From the NCBI GenBank assembly GCA_965220465.1, contig CBDCPZ010000022.1, positions 124,001 to 188,000 on the forward strand: DNA of 64,000 nt, in the 5' to 3' direction. The notes under the pieces were generated by a model, which searched no databases, had not been told where the DNA came from, and saw only the letters and a list, made by a program, of their open reading frames with translations. The translations under genes and the position numbers were made by a program. How positions within the stretch are numbered: position 1 is the stretch's first letter; each line of letters opens with the position of its first letter. This DNA comes from JAHDHW01 sp965220465. GTDB lineage: Bacteria; Bacteroidota; Bacteroidia; Chitinophagales; Saprospiraceae. Positions 9,309-18,548 of this stretch are shown one piece after another.

Positions 9309-11239
9309 TTTGTCATTATTTCAATAAGTGCATTCGCTTGTTGGTTTTCCGGATTGATTTTCAAAATACGGTTTAAAAATTTCAAACCTGCCGCTTTATT
9401 ATTTTTTTGAAAAAGAAGACTTGCTTTGTTCAACAGAGCTTGCTCATAATCTGGATCAAGCGCGATGGCAAAATCATAGTGTATTTCAGCTTCGTCAAAT
9501 TTCCCTAAAAGCGCTTTTACATATCCAAGATTACATTGAGCAATCTTCCTTTTTGGGTTTTCTTTTAATATAAATTCAAAAGTCTGCATGGCCTGGGGGA
9601 GATATTGTAATGCAATGTAGTTCGTTCCCAGTTTTTCCTGAAAATCGAGATTAAAAGGCATAGCTTCTGTTGCTTTTTTATAAAAAATTAAAGCTCTCTC
9701 AATATCTCCATTTTTAAAAAAGGCCTCTCCAATTCGATAAGCTGTCCAACCGTCGGAAATTTCAATTTCAAAACTTTCATTGACCATTTTAATAATATTT
9801 ACATACTCTTCCGACGCGAAATAATAATGGATCAATGTTTTAAATTTTTGATTTTTTGGCAATTCAGAAAGATTGAGATAATATTTTGCAGAGTCCAATA
9901 TTGCTGGATTTTCAGTGTATTTATCAAACTGGGCAAGGTAACCTTTGGCCATTTCAAGAGGAGAGGCTTTTTCTTTTGTTAAAATTTTCAAGCCCAGAAA
10001 ACGGGCAATTTCATTTTTTTCAACATCCGAAATTGACTGGCCTCTCAAAGCCGTTGCCTTACTTATAAAATGATCTGTAATGCTTACATGAGGAATATCA
10101 ATACTCCCTGAACGAGGCATATGACAAGCCACACAATTATTATCTTTTTCGTCGAGTGCTGCCTTTGAAAGCGAACAAAATGTATGGTTGGTTTTCTGAT
10201 GACAGGAAATACAAGCTTTATTGTAATGATTTTTTTCCGTGATTTCAACACTCAAATGCGGATTGTGGCAAGTCAGGCAAGTTAAATTCTCGGACTCGGT
10301 ATAGCATTTACTTTCTCTCAAACGGTCTGCCTGTGAAGCCATGATAAAATTTTCATGGGAATTGGAATACCTTGGCAAAAAAACATTAAAAACATCGGAA
10401 AGTTTCATTCCTGGTTTGAAATCAAAAAACGTTTTTCCCTCTTCCAAAACAGCAACACCCTGAAGGTGGCAACGCTGACATAGGTCCATCTGAAGATCAC
10501 GAGAAAGGTCCTTTGGATTCACAATCGTGTAATCAATAAATTCGGAAGTATCTACCAAAATGCCTTTCATTTTTTGCTGAACATGAATTTCTCCGGGACC
10601 GTGGCATCGTTCGCATTCAATACCTTTTGGCATCGATTCATATTTGTTGAGCGAACCGCTTACATATTTTGGAAAATGATTGTGGCAGGTAATACATTCC
10701 GGTGTTAAAAATCGATCAAAATGTAAATTTTCTTCTTTGAAACCGGGAGCCATGTCCCATTTTTTCTCCTGTGTATAAAAGGTGATAGGAGCCTGAAAAA
10801 TATAACCGTTCTCTTCAATAATATGAGAGTTGGTGTGTTGGCCGGAGCCGATTATGTAGCTTATTTTTTCTGTTCGCTTATGAGTGGTGTCGCCATTTTC
10901 TATCCGGAATTCTGTGATGAACAAAATACTATCCTTAAAAAATGGTTTGTAAAACAGATTTGAATTTTCGTCATAAACCAGGGCGTGTTTTCCATAAGTT
11001 GCAAAACTTTTTTCGGAAGTAGCGTGGTCAAATGACCTGCCCATTCCCGTGTGAATAAACGTTTTGTGGATATTGGGATGGCATGTTTTGCAGGTATTCA
11101 TGCCAATGTAATCAACGGTATCGTTTAGATTTAAATAGGAAAGCGTTGCTTTTTCTGATCTCACGTTTTGGTTGCAGTAAACCAACAAAAATGCAGCAAT
11201 AAAACAAATGAAGTAAATAAGTTTTCGACTGTCCCGCAT
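9305..11239 (-). CDS. Heptaheme c-type cytochrome lipoprotein with C-terminal TPR repeats
   Basis: A 644-residue exported protein. The N-terminus (FIAAFLLVYC) is a lipoprotein signal with the lipidated Cys near residue 22. Seven heme-binding CxxCH motifs follow, at about residues 50, 182, 209, 254, 321, 343 and 369: CKTCH, CITCH, CERCH, CQRCH, CLTCH, CISCH and CVACH. From about residue 430 onward there are tetratricopeptide repeats with the usual small/aromatic pattern. The layout resembles the cytochrome c554-like plus TPR proteins found in Bacteroidota and Planctomycetes. It probably carries electrons at the cell surface or in the periplasm, but donor and acceptor are unknown. It is coupled by a 4-base overlap to the downstream MDR oxidoreductase. 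Confidence 0.9.
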   Translation of the reverse strand: MRDSRKLIYFICFIAAFLLVYCNQNVRSEKATLSYLNLNDTVDYIGMNTCKTCHPNIHKTFIHTGMGRSFDHATSEKSFATYGKHALVYDENSNLFYKPFFKDSILFITEFRIENGDTTHKRTEKISYIIGSGQHTNSHIIEENGYIFQAPITFYTQEKKWDMAPGFKEENLHFDRFLTPECITCHNHFPKYVSGSLNKYESMPKGIECERCHGPGEIHVQQKMKGILVDTSEFIDYTIVNPKDLSRDLQMDLCQRCHLQGVAVLEEGKTFFDFKPGMKLSDVFNVFLPRYSNSHENFIMASQADRLRESKCYTESENLTCLTCHNPHLSVEITEKNHYNKACISCHQKTNHTFCSLSKAALDEKDNNCVACHMPRSGSIDIPHVSITDHFISKATALRGQSISDVEKNEIARFLGLKILTKEKASPLEMAKGYLAQFDKYTENPAILDSAKYYLNLSELPKNQKFKTLIHYYFASEEYVNIIKMVNESFEIEISDGWTAYRIGEAFFKNGDIERALIFYKKATEAMPFNLDFQEKLGTNYIALQYLPQAMQTFEFILKENPKRKIAQCNLGYVKALLGKFDEAEIHYDFAIALDPDYEQALLNKASLLFQKNNKAAGLKFLNRILKINPENQQANALIEIMTK

Positions 11240-11300
11240 CCTCCAAATTTAAGACAGTCTTTCTTAAGTCTTTCAACAAAAAGGTAAAAAAGTCAGGGTT

Positions 11301-12959
11301 TTATTTTTCAGGATTTATTTTTAAAGTAGTTACTCCATCATTTGAGATTAATATTTCGACCCTTCGATTTTTAGCTTTAAGGGATTCTGATGAATTATCA
11401 TTGAGCGGAAAATTCCCTCCATATCCCAAGATTTCAAGTCGAGTCTGATCTATTCCTTTTTCAACCAAATAGTTTTTAATCGTTTGGGCTCTATCTTCTG
11501 ATAAGAGCATGAGCGCTCTTTTATTTCCGACATTGTCTGTGTGGCCAATTATCTGGATGTCTAAATTTCCATTTCTTTTTAATAAACTGTACAATTTATC
11601 AAGGGCAGGGTACGATTCCTTCAAAACCACCGCTTCAGATTGTTTAAATTGAATGGCTTCCAATGTAAAGCTAAAACCTGTTTCAATCCGTTTCAAGTCA
11701 AGTACCAAATTGTATTCTCCATTTTCAGAAAGGTTGGCTTCATTGAGTGAAATTTCTTTTTGAAAATCAAAATAACCTTCTTTTTCAACAATTATTGTAC
11801 ATTTTTCTCCTTCAGACAAATTGATATTTACCAATCCGTCATATGCTGTTAGGGATTCAGAATAATTCTCTTTTTTAATAATCACCTTTGAATTTAACCG
11901 CTCTTTCGTTGATGCGTTATGGATTTGAGTTTTTACCATAAAACCTTTTGGCTTCGCCTTTGTAATTTGCACCCGAAAAATATCGCTGGACCCGTTTCGC
12001 TTTGATGTGAAATATAAATAACCGGTTGCTTCATTAAAATATGGATGACTATCATCTGCAGCTGAATTAATCGGAGAGGTAAACTTTTTTGGAGCTGACC
12101 AATTCCCCCAGGTATCATCAAGTCTTGTTTGCACATAAATATCACTACCTTTTCGACCTCTGTTTGAACTATAATAAAGCGTTCTCATATCTTCAGAAAG
12201 ATGCGGAGTTGCCTCCCGAAAGAGAGAATTCACCTCACGGCCTAGATTTCGCGGAGTGGTCCAATTGCCGCTTAAAGTTTTAAAAGAAACATACAAATCG
12301 CTTTTTCCATAACTGTCATCTCGTTCCAAAGACATGATCATAACCTGTCCATCCTGGCTCATTGTCACGTTTACATCAGGTCCTGAATTGTGGTAATTAT
12401 TAATTTCAATAGCCTCCGGAAAAGTCCAGTTGCCATTCTCATCTCTACTGACTTTCGAAAAGCCTTTTCGCATTCCTCCTCCTTCAACAAACTGATTAAT
12501 AACTATCAAGTCCTGATTAGTAGGATCAATGGTGCTGACACTATTTGGCAATGCATTGTTGAGAGGAAATGCAGGATGTTCGATTTTATCAAATTCGATA
12601 TTAAGGGACCGAGCTACCCAAATATCCTGGTTATAGGCCGAGTTGACAGGGTCATTTATTTTTTCACCAGCTAATATGGAATAAATCTTAGAAAGGTATT
12701 GTTCATAATCACGCCCCTCATAAATATCTGAGATGTTAGTACCTCCTTCAATTAAGGTTTTGTCAAAAACAGGAGACCCAACTCTTGTAAAATAAAGTGT
12801 TTGCCCATCAGGACTTACACATGGAGCTATTTCATCATAATGGCGGGTGTTAATTTCTTCGGTTAGCGTTTCAAGAGCTAAATATTTTACATCGATAAGA
12901 GGATTACCGGATACATAAAATAATAGGAAGGCTCCGAAAATAAAATTTCGCATTTCCAT
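11301..12959 (-). CDS. PD40 beta-propeller / OmpA-domain envelope protein
   Basis: A 552-residue protein with a short N-terminal signal sequence. Residues about 40-330 contain PD40/WD40-like propeller blades (SPDGQTLYFTR, SEDMRTLYYSSNRG, GYLYFTSKRNG). A carboxypeptidase-regulatory-like segment follows (about 335-420), then an OmpA C-terminal peptidoglycan-binding domain (IIGHTDNVGNKRA, LSEDRAQTI, NRRVEILI). Proteins of this type link the outer membrane to the cell wall, and some belong to the T9SS. Unlike the related gene at 37381, it lacks an N-terminal TPR region. A TAnnTTTG promoter element lies at 13047-13054 on the same strand. Confidence 0.88.
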   Translation of the reverse strand: MEMRNFIFGAFLLFYVSGNPLIDVKYLALETLTEEINTRHYDEIAPCVSPDGQTLYFTRVGSPVFDKTLIEGGTNISDIYEGRDYEQYLSKIYSILAGEKINDPVNSAYNQDIWVARSLNIEFDKIEHPAFPLNNALPNSVSTIDPTNQDLIVINQFVEGGGMRKGFSKVSRDENGNWTFPEAIEINNYHNSGPDVNVTMSQDGQVMIMSLERDDSYGKSDLYVSFKTLSGNWTTPRNLGREVNSLFREATPHLSEDMRTLYYSSNRGRKGSDIYVQTRLDDTWGNWSAPKKFTSPINSAADDSHPYFNEATGYLYFTSKRNGSSDIFRVQITKAKPKGFMVKTQIHNASTKERLNSKVIIKKENYSESLTAYDGLVNINLSEGEKCTIIVEKEGYFDFQKEISLNEANLSENGEYNLVLDLKRIETGFSFTLEAIQFKQSEAVVLKESYPALDKLYSLLKRNGNLDIQIIGHTDNVGNKRALMLLSEDRAQTIKNYLVEKGIDQTRLEILGYGGNFPLNDNSSESLKAKNRRVEILISNDGVTTLKINPEK

Positions 12960-13046
12960 AATAAGTTAGTCTTTGGTTAAAATTCGTAAAACTCTATTGT
13001 GGAGGATAGGGGAAGGGAGGGTTGGTGAATTTGGATAATTCTCTGA

Positions 13047-13054
13047 CAAAAGTA
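13047..13054 (-). promoter_or_regulatory. Bacteroidota -7 element (TACTTTTG on minus strand)
   Basis: Exact TAnnTTTG match, read on the minus strand, 88 bases before the start of the PD40-OmpA gene. Confidence 0.45.
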
Positions 13055-13138
13055 GCGTATTTTGAGGCTTAAATCTATACTCTAAATGGTGTATTTTATT
13101 TATACGCTAATAATGTAATATTAGATTCAATAATATAT

Positions 13139-13627
13139 TTAATCTTTCAAATTCCTTTTTTGTCCGGTATCTTCGATTCGAAATGCAATGCTTTTTATTC
13201 CGGGAAGAGGGCTAATTCTCATAAATTGTTCGATAGTAAAAATGTGTTTTCCTGGTAAATTAAAAAATGCGCCTTGTTGAATGTTTACGCGTAAATTACA
13301 CTTTGAGTCACTGCAATCTCCAAACCATTGACCCATTTTATCTGCAAAGTTTATAGAAACCCTTTCTTTGATTCTCTCACCCGATGGAAATTGCGTATGA
13401 ATCATTATATAAATATTTTGCATCGTATAATCTGTGGTATGCTCGATGTCCAAATAAAGGTTATAAATTTCTAAAGTATCGGTAATGTCAACTTCAAAAT
13501 TTAATGTGTTTTCGTAAGCCCACTCTTTTTCAGCAATTTCGAAAGTTTCATCATAGATATAGTTTTGGCCACAACTAATTAGGGTAAAAATGCTAAAAAC
13601 TGAAACTGCCAGAAAAAGGTTTTTCAT
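13139..13627 (-). CDS. gldH: Gliding motility lipoprotein GldH
   Basis: A 162-residue lipoprotein with lipobox LISC (Cys about 19). The mature sequence has GldH-like features: YDETFEI near the start of the mature part, NLYLDIEHTTDY, then a mid-region FPSG and the GQWFG segment. GldH is needed for gliding and for T9SS function in Flavobacterium, acting at the cell envelope. It stands alone between the dnaJ terminator and the PD40-OmpA gene. The name rests on motif recognition, not a search. Two T9SS-linked envelope proteins and three T9SS cargo proteins elsewhere in the window fit the assignment. Confidence 0.8.
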   Translation of the reverse strand: MKNLFLAVSVFSIFTLISCGQNYIYDETFEIAEKEWAYENTLNFEVDITDTLEIYNLYLDIEHTTDYTMQNIYIMIHTQFPSGERIKERVSINFADKMGQWFGDCSDSKCNLRVNIQQGAFFNLPGKHIFTIEQFMRISPLPGIKSIAFRIEDTGQKRNLKD

Positions 13628-13720
13628 TAAAAATGAGTTTTAAAAAATTAATTTTCTTTTGTGCAAAATCATACAAAGATGCAAGGTTCGCAGAGATTAC
13701 AAAAGCTTTTAATAAAAAAT

Positions 13721-13750
13721 GCCACAAAACTTAATAAAAGTATTTGTGGC
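13721..13750 (-). terminator. Rho-independent terminator of dnaJ
   Basis: Stem GCCACAAA/TTTGTGGC extended by ACTT/AAGT, followed on the minus strand by a T-rich run (ATTTTTTATT). It lies 30 bases beyond the dnaJ stop codon. Confidence 0.7.
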
Positions 13751-13779
13751 AAGATATTTTTTAATTTTGACTAGGACGA

Positions 13780-14940
13780 CTAACCAAAATAATCTTTCAT
13801 TTTATCAAAAAAGCCTTTATCGGATTTACCGGGTTGAGGTTTGAAATTTGGCATTTCTTTCAGCTCTTCCAGTATTTTTCGCTCGCGGTCATTTAATTTT
13901 TTAGGCGTCCAAATATTGACGTGAATCAATTGATCACCACGACCATAGCTTTGAATTGCAGGAAGCCCCTTGCCTTTCAATCGAAATATTTTTCCACTTT
14001 GAGTACCGGCCGGAACTTTTACTTTTACTTTCCCTCCAATCACCGGAACTTCTGCAGAAGTTCCCAAAGCCGCATCAGCAAAATTGAGGTAGAGATCATA
14101 AATAATATTCATCCCTTCCCGTTGCAAAAATTCATGCTTTTTCTCTTCTATATTGATCAACAAGTCACCTGAAGGTCCACCATTCATTCCAGCATTACCT
14201 TTACCTCGCATCGACAATTGCATACCATCTTCCGCACCTGCAGGAATTGGAATTTCGAGCGTCTCCTCTCCAATTGTGCGTCCTTCACCGTGACAGGTGT
14301 TACATTTTGCAGTGATCGTTTGGCCAGTTCCGCTACAAGAAGGACAAGCAACGGTTGTTTGCATTTGACCAAGGAAAGTGCTTTTGACCTGACGGACATA
14401 ACCATTCCCACGACAAGTTGAACAGGTTGAAACAGAATTGCTGTCTTTAGCTCCGCTTCCTCGACAAGTCGAACAGGAAACTTGTTTTTTAACTTTTATT
14501 TTTTTCGTAACTCCGTTAGCAATTTCATCCAAAGTGAGTGCTACCTTGATCCTGATATTACTTCCCCTCTGTCCCTGCGACCTTCGTCCACTGGAACGGC
14601 CGCCACCGAAAAACGACTCAAACGGGCTTCCTCCATCTCCAAATATATCACCAAACTGAGAGAAAATATCTTCCATGGTCATCCCTCCGCTAAAGCCGCC
14701 TCTTCCTCCATTACCACCTACAGCAGCATGGCCATAACGATCGTATCGGTCACGTTTCTCCTGATCACTTAAAACTTCATAAGCTTCTGCAGCTTCTTTG
14801 AATTTTTCTTCCGCTTTTTTATCATCGGGGTTTTTATCCGGATGATATTTCATTGCGATTTTACGATACTTCTTTTTAATGTCCGAAGCATCAGCATTTT
14901 TTTCGACACCCAGTACTTCGTAATAATCTCTTTTTGCCAT
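13780..14940 (-). CDS. dnaJ: Chaperone protein DnaJ
   Basis: A 386-residue class I DnaJ (Hsp40). The J domain has the HPD motif (MKYHPDKNP), followed by a Gly/Phe-rich linker (GGRGGFSGG). The zinc-binding region has four CxxCxGxG repeats (CSTCRGSG, CSTCRGNG, CPSCSGTG, CNTCHGEG), and the C-terminal substrate-binding domains follow. It delivers unfolded proteins to DnaK and stimulates its ATPase. I chose the ATG at 14940 because it gives the canonical MAKRDYYEVLG N-terminus; an ATG at 14952 would add four residues. It lies 85 bases after grpE on the same strand, probably in one heat-shock unit. dnaK is not in the window. Confidence 0.97.
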   Translation of the reverse strand: MAKRDYYEVLGVEKNADASDIKKKYRKIAMKYHPDKNPDDKKAEEKFKEAAEAYEVLSDQEKRDRYDRYGHAAVGGNGGRGGFSGGMTMEDIFSQFGDIFGDGGSPFESFFGGGRSSGRRSQGQRGSNIRIKVALTLDEIANGVTKKIKVKKQVSCSTCRGSGAKDSNSVSTCSTCRGNGYVRQVKSTFLGQMQTTVACPSCSGTGQTITAKCNTCHGEGRTIGEETLEIPIPAGAEDGMQLSMRGKGNAGMNGGPSGDLLINIEEKKHEFLQREGMNIIYDLYLNFADAALGTSAEVPVIGGKVKVKVPAGTQSGKIFRLKGKGLPAIQSYGRGDQLIHVNIWTPKKLNDRERKILEELKEMPNFKPQPGKSDKGFFDKMKDYFG

Positions 14941-15025
14941 TCTATTATTCATTGGTGAAAATGGATTTTAAATGATCAAGTATAGTTCAAACAAAACTTA
15001 AACGATCAAAATCAATCACAATTAG

Positions 15026-15664
15026 TTATTTACCGACCACAACTTTAGCGTGCCGAATTATTTTATCTTTTAAAAAATATCCTTTTTCAATAGTATCAAT
15101 CACTTTTCCAACCATTTTTTTATTAGGTGCTGGAATTTCTGTAATGGCCTCATGCAGTTCGGGGTCAAAATCTTCGCCATCTGATTCCATAGCTATCAAG
15201 CCCTTTTGAGTCAGGGAGTTGTTGAGTTTGTTATAAACGAGTAATACGCCTTCATTGTCGAAATGAACATCAGCATTTTTATCTTCTGCATTCTTTTTCG
15301 CTCTGTCAAAATCATCTAAAACTGGCAGTAATGCTGACATTGTGTCCTGCGCTGCAGTCTTCATAAGGTCAACTCGCTCCTTAATAGTTCGCTTTTTATA
15401 ATTGTCAAACTCTGCAAAAAGGCGAAGATATTTGTCTTTCAACTCAGCAACCTGAATATTTAATTCTTTTACTTCCAATTTCAATTTTTCTTCTTTTGTT
15501 AGTTTTTTGCTTTTTTCTTTAGACTTTGCTTTAACTTCTTCAGTGTTTTCAGCATTTCCCTGAGTTTGATCGTCTAAAATTGTCGAAGAATCCTCTGCTT
15601 TTTCAGCATTCATTTTCGGCGATTTTTCCTTCTTGCTCATTATGTCTTTTATTTTTTTAAACAT
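15026..15664 (-). CDS. grpE: Nucleotide exchange factor GrpE
   Basis: A 212-residue protein. Residues 1-60 are highly charged and low-complexity (many Lys and Glu). A long coiled coil follows, then the GrpE signature with LRLFAEFDNYKKRT and the C-terminal beta domain (GKVIDTIEKGYFLKDKIIR, HAKVVVG). GrpE releases ADP from DnaK during the chaperone cycle. It is upstream of dnaJ on the same strand, 85 bases away, so the two are likely co-regulated. The start at 15664 is the only plausible ATG before the charged region. Confidence 0.95.
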   Translation of the reverse strand: MFKKIKDIMSKKEKSPKMNAEKAEDSSTILDDQTQGNAENTEEVKAKSKEKSKKLTKEEKLKLEVKELNIQVAELKDKYLRLFAEFDNYKKRTIKERVDLMKTAAQDTMSALLPVLDDFDRAKKNAEDKNADVHFDNEGVLLVYNKLNNSLTQKGLIAMESDGEDFDPELHEAITEIPAPNKKMVGKVIDTIEKGYFLKDKIIRHAKVVVGK

Positions 15665-15740
15665 TAATATTTAAATATTAGAAAATCCAACTAATTCAAA
15701 ACATCAATTATTCTGCCATTGGCTTTATTAAGTCATTTTG

Positions 15741-16283
15741 TCAGTTTGCTACCAACCTGTTAGTCAGGAGTTTATCTATTTGCTCAAACGACAGGTTGAC
15801 GCCCATTATAATTCCATCTTCATTAACGAGGTACGTTGTGGGCAATTCTTTAACACCATATAAATTAGCGATCGGTGAATCAAAAAATCGCAAACTGGTT
15901 GCTTTATCCAAAATATGGTAGGACCAATTCAGTCCATCTTTAATAATAGCCCGCTGCCATCGGTCCTCATTGGTTTCAACACCAATACTAACTATTTCAA
16001 ACCCATCTGCATTTTCGAATTTAGCTTTTCCAAATTTATCATGAAGTGCTTTCAAATGTATGCTTTGCGCTCTGCAAGGGCCACACCAGCTTCCCCAAAA
16101 ATCAATGAGTATATATTTACCATTTAAATCTGACAATTTGAAAGAACGCTGATCCTTCAACGTTGCACTAAATTCCAGTGCTATTTCTCCATTCACAAAT
16201 TTTGGTTGCTTATAAAAATATTGTCCGATAATAAAACCTCCGGCAATTATTGTAAAAATCAACCAACTATATTTTTTCAACAT
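15741..16283 (-). CDS. TlpA-like thioredoxin-fold protein, membrane-anchored
   Basis: From the ATG at 16283 the protein is 180 residues. An N-terminal hydrophobic anchor (WLIFTIIAGGFIIG) precedes a TlpA/ResA-type thioredoxin domain with active site WGSWCGPCRAQ and the cis-Pro region KELPTTYLV. Such proteins reduce disulfides or support cytochrome c maturation outside the inner membrane. The frame stays open upstream to 16388, but the extra residues would push the anchor inward and run into the promoter space of the divergent gene at 16395, so I prefer 16283. The heptaheme cytochrome nearby may be a client, but that is speculation. Confidence 0.85.
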   Translation of the reverse strand: MLKKYSWLIFTIIAGGFIIGQYFYKQPKFVNGEIALEFSATLKDQRSFKLSDLNGKYILIDFWGSWCGPCRAQSIHLKALHDKFGKAKFENADGFEIVSIGVETNEDRWQRAIIKDGLNWSYHILDKATSLRFFDSPIANLYGVKELPTTYLVNEDGIIMGVNLSFEQIDKLLTNRLVAN

Positions 16284-16394
16284 TCTGATCTTTTTTAAAA
16301 ACTGTGCAAATATCACTTTTATATAAGGAATTTCACCATAATAAGTTTGTAAATTGCGCCGATTTAATTTGATTTTAAACCAAGCCACTTTGAG

Positions 16395-17285
16395 ATGTTA
16401 ACTATTGATCCTGAAAAGACACTAACCAAAGATCTGCATCAATTCCTTTTAGGTTGTGTTGCTCCCAGGCCTATCGCTTTTGCAAGTACAATTGACGAAG
16501 AAGGAAATGCCAACCTTGCGCCATATAGTTTTTTTAATTGTTTTAGTTCAAATCCGCCGATATTGGTTTTTTCGTCAAATCGACGAGTAGCAGATAATTC
16601 CACAAAGGACACTTTACACAATGTTCGAAAAACAGGGGAAGTTGTTATCAATGTTGTCAACTATAATATTGTCCGTCAAATGGCACTTGCCAGTGTATCT
16701 TTTCCTACTGAAATTAGTGAGTTTGAAAAAACAGGACTCACACCGATACCTTCAGATCTCGTAAAACCTTTCCGGGTAAAAGAATCTCCGGCTCACATGG
16801 AATGCCGCGTTAAAGATATAATTACCCTTGGCGAACATGGTGGCGCTGGACATCTCATCATTTGTGATGTTTTAAGGATGCATATCGATAAAAATGTAAT
16901 CGACGAGCGAAACCGGATCGATCCCCACAAAATAGATTTGATGGGCCGAATGGGCCGGGCTTTTTATGTACGAGCAAGTGGGCCGGCTATTCATACCATT
17001 GTTCAATCCGTTGAAGAGATCGGCGTTGGTTTTGATCAACTTCCAGAAAGCATTCGAACCAGTCCGATCCTAACAGGTAATAATCTTGGACAATTGGCCG
17101 GACTGACATCTTTGCCTGAAAAAGAAGCGGTTCTTCAAATCGTTGATGCTGACGAAAGAGTAAAGCAAATTTTAGAAAAAGATAATTTTCAAGAGCAATT
17201 GCACATTTATGCTAAAGAATTGCTAGACGAGCGGGATGATAAGCAGAATGCTATAAAAATTGCCTTGCTTGCAGATTATTTATAA
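16395..17285 (+). CDS. Flavin reductase family protein (FMN-binding split barrel)
   Basis: A 296-residue protein of the DIM6/NTAB flavin-reductase-like family. Residues 15-190 hold the split-barrel FMN domain: GCVAPRPIAFASTID, NLAPYSFFNCFSSNPP, NVRKTGEVVINVV and ESPAHMECRV. A further 100 residues follow that are common in the Bacteroidota members. The protein probably binds FMN and transfers electrons from NAD(P)H, but the partner is unknown. It converges with the flippase-like gene at 17280, overlapping tail to tail by 6 bases, and is divergent from the thioredoxin gene. Confidence 0.85.
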   Translation: MLTIDPEKTLTKDLHQFLLGCVAPRPIAFASTIDEEGNANLAPYSFFNCFSSNPPILVFSSNRRVADNSTKDTLHNVRKTGEVVINVVNYNIVRQMALASVSFPTEISEFEKTGLTPIPSDLVKPFRVKESPAHMECRVKDIITLGEHGGAGHLIICDVLRMHIDKNVIDERNRIDPHKIDLMGRMGRAFYVRASGPAIHTIVQSVEEIGVGFDQLPESIRTSPILTGNNLGQLAGLTSLPEKEAVLQIVDADERVKQILEKDNFQEQLHIYAKELLDERDDKQNAIKIALLADYL

Positions 17286-18410
17286 CTTCTTTTTTGCTTC
17301 TTCCAGTTCTTTTTCGAGCCTTCGCTTATTCCTTTCATTCAGAATATTTCGAATCCAGTTTGGAATGACAATCGTTCCAATTAACAAATAAGCGTAATAG
17401 GTAAATAGTCGCCAAATTGATGCAATTATTAGTGCTACCCCATGAATTGGCACATAATCTTTTATAAACCCAAAAAACACCAATTCTGCAAAGCCCGCGG
17501 CACCTGGAGTTGGGCTAAATGCCATAATCACAAACATTGTTTCCAATCTGGCATATAAGCGAATTTGTGTAACAAAATCCAAAGGAATGGTGTCTATGAA
17601 AGCAATGACAAGGCAATTGAGTAGCAGAAACCGACAAGACCATGCAGTAGCTGTGGATAGAAACCCTCCAATATGGAATTTCCAATTTTGCACTTTCATC
17701 TCTTTGGAAGCAGTCATAATATCGTTTCCAAGATCAATTGCCTGATGTCTGTATTTTCTTAAAAACCCAATCCTTGTAAAACCAACGATCAATTTTTTCA
17801 TGGACAGTGGATTGATAAACATGCCATAAAAAAATAAAGTGCCATAGATAAACATCAGTACATATGCTCCCAAAAAAGTGTAACCCCATCCATCGATGTC
17901 ATTGAATCCGCTCATACCGGGACGAATAATATCAGGACCAAAAAGGAAAAACAAAATCGGAAGAGTAGAAAGAAAGAAAATAGTATCTAAAATAGCTGTA
18001 TAAAGAACGATTGTCGTTGTTTTTGCAGTCGATAATTTTTCTTGCGCCAAAACGAATAACGCCACCGCCGATCCTCCTATACTTGTGGGAGAAACTGCAG
18101 AGCTAAACTCCCAAATAAAAATCAGTTCTATACATTTTTTCCAACTGAATTCCTTGCCTGAAAGAATTCTCAGGCGTGTAGCATAAGCTAAATGGCGAAT
18201 GATTAAAAACAAAAATGAAACTCCCACCCAAAACGCTGTATGCCTCGTCCAATTGATATTTACAAAATCTTGAGGATCATACTGCCGCCAAAACAAATAA
18301 CCAACGACTCCTACTCCAAGTATAATTGGCAGGATAATTCGCGAAATACGAATTGATCGAAGTACTCCACGCTGTTCTTCATCAAAATTATCTTGGATTT
18401 CTTTTTTCAC
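17280..18410 (-). CDS. Flippase-like membrane protein (LPG synthase transmembrane domain / UPF0104)
   Basis: A 376-residue integral membrane protein with about eight hydrophobic segments. The family signature region is visible: EFSSAVSPTSIGGSAVALF near residues 100-120 and FSPTPGAAGFAELVFFG near residues 300-317. It matches the transmembrane domain of lysylphosphatidylglycerol synthases but lacks the soluble synthase domain, so it may move lipids or lipid-linked precursors. The start appears to be GTG at 18410: no ATG lies between there and the first membrane segment, and a stop lies a few codons upstream. The C-terminal tail is strongly charged (KRRLEKELEEAKKKL). Confidence 0.82.
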   Translation of the reverse strand: MKKEIQDNFDEEQRGVLRSIRISRIILPIILGVGVVGYLFWRQYDPQDFVNINWTRHTAFWVGVSFLFLIIRHLAYATRLRILSGKEFSWKKCIELIFIWEFSSAVSPTSIGGSAVALFVLAQEKLSTAKTTTIVLYTAILDTIFFLSTLPILFFLFGPDIIRPGMSGFNDIDGWGYTFLGAYVLMFIYGTLFFYGMFINPLSMKKLIVGFTRIGFLRKYRHQAIDLGNDIMTASKEMKVQNWKFHIGGFLSTATAWSCRFLLLNCLVIAFIDTIPLDFVTQIRLYARLETMFVIMAFSPTPGAAGFAELVFFGFIKDYVPIHGVALIIASIWRLFTYYAYLLIGTIVIPNWIRNILNERNKRRLEKELEEAKKKL

Positions 18411-18548
18411 CGGCGCTTTAACGTAGATAATGTTTCTGATAACAAGACACCCTTAAAAGGGTTTATAAAAAGAGTGCAAGATAATTAAAATTGATACAAA
18501 GAAATATTTAAAATAATTGCGTGTATATTATTATTTTGAGGTCTCAAT

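Noticed and set aside
16284..16388. Longer start for the TlpA-like protein
   Set aside because: It adds 35 residues ahead of the membrane anchor and invades the divergent promoter region.
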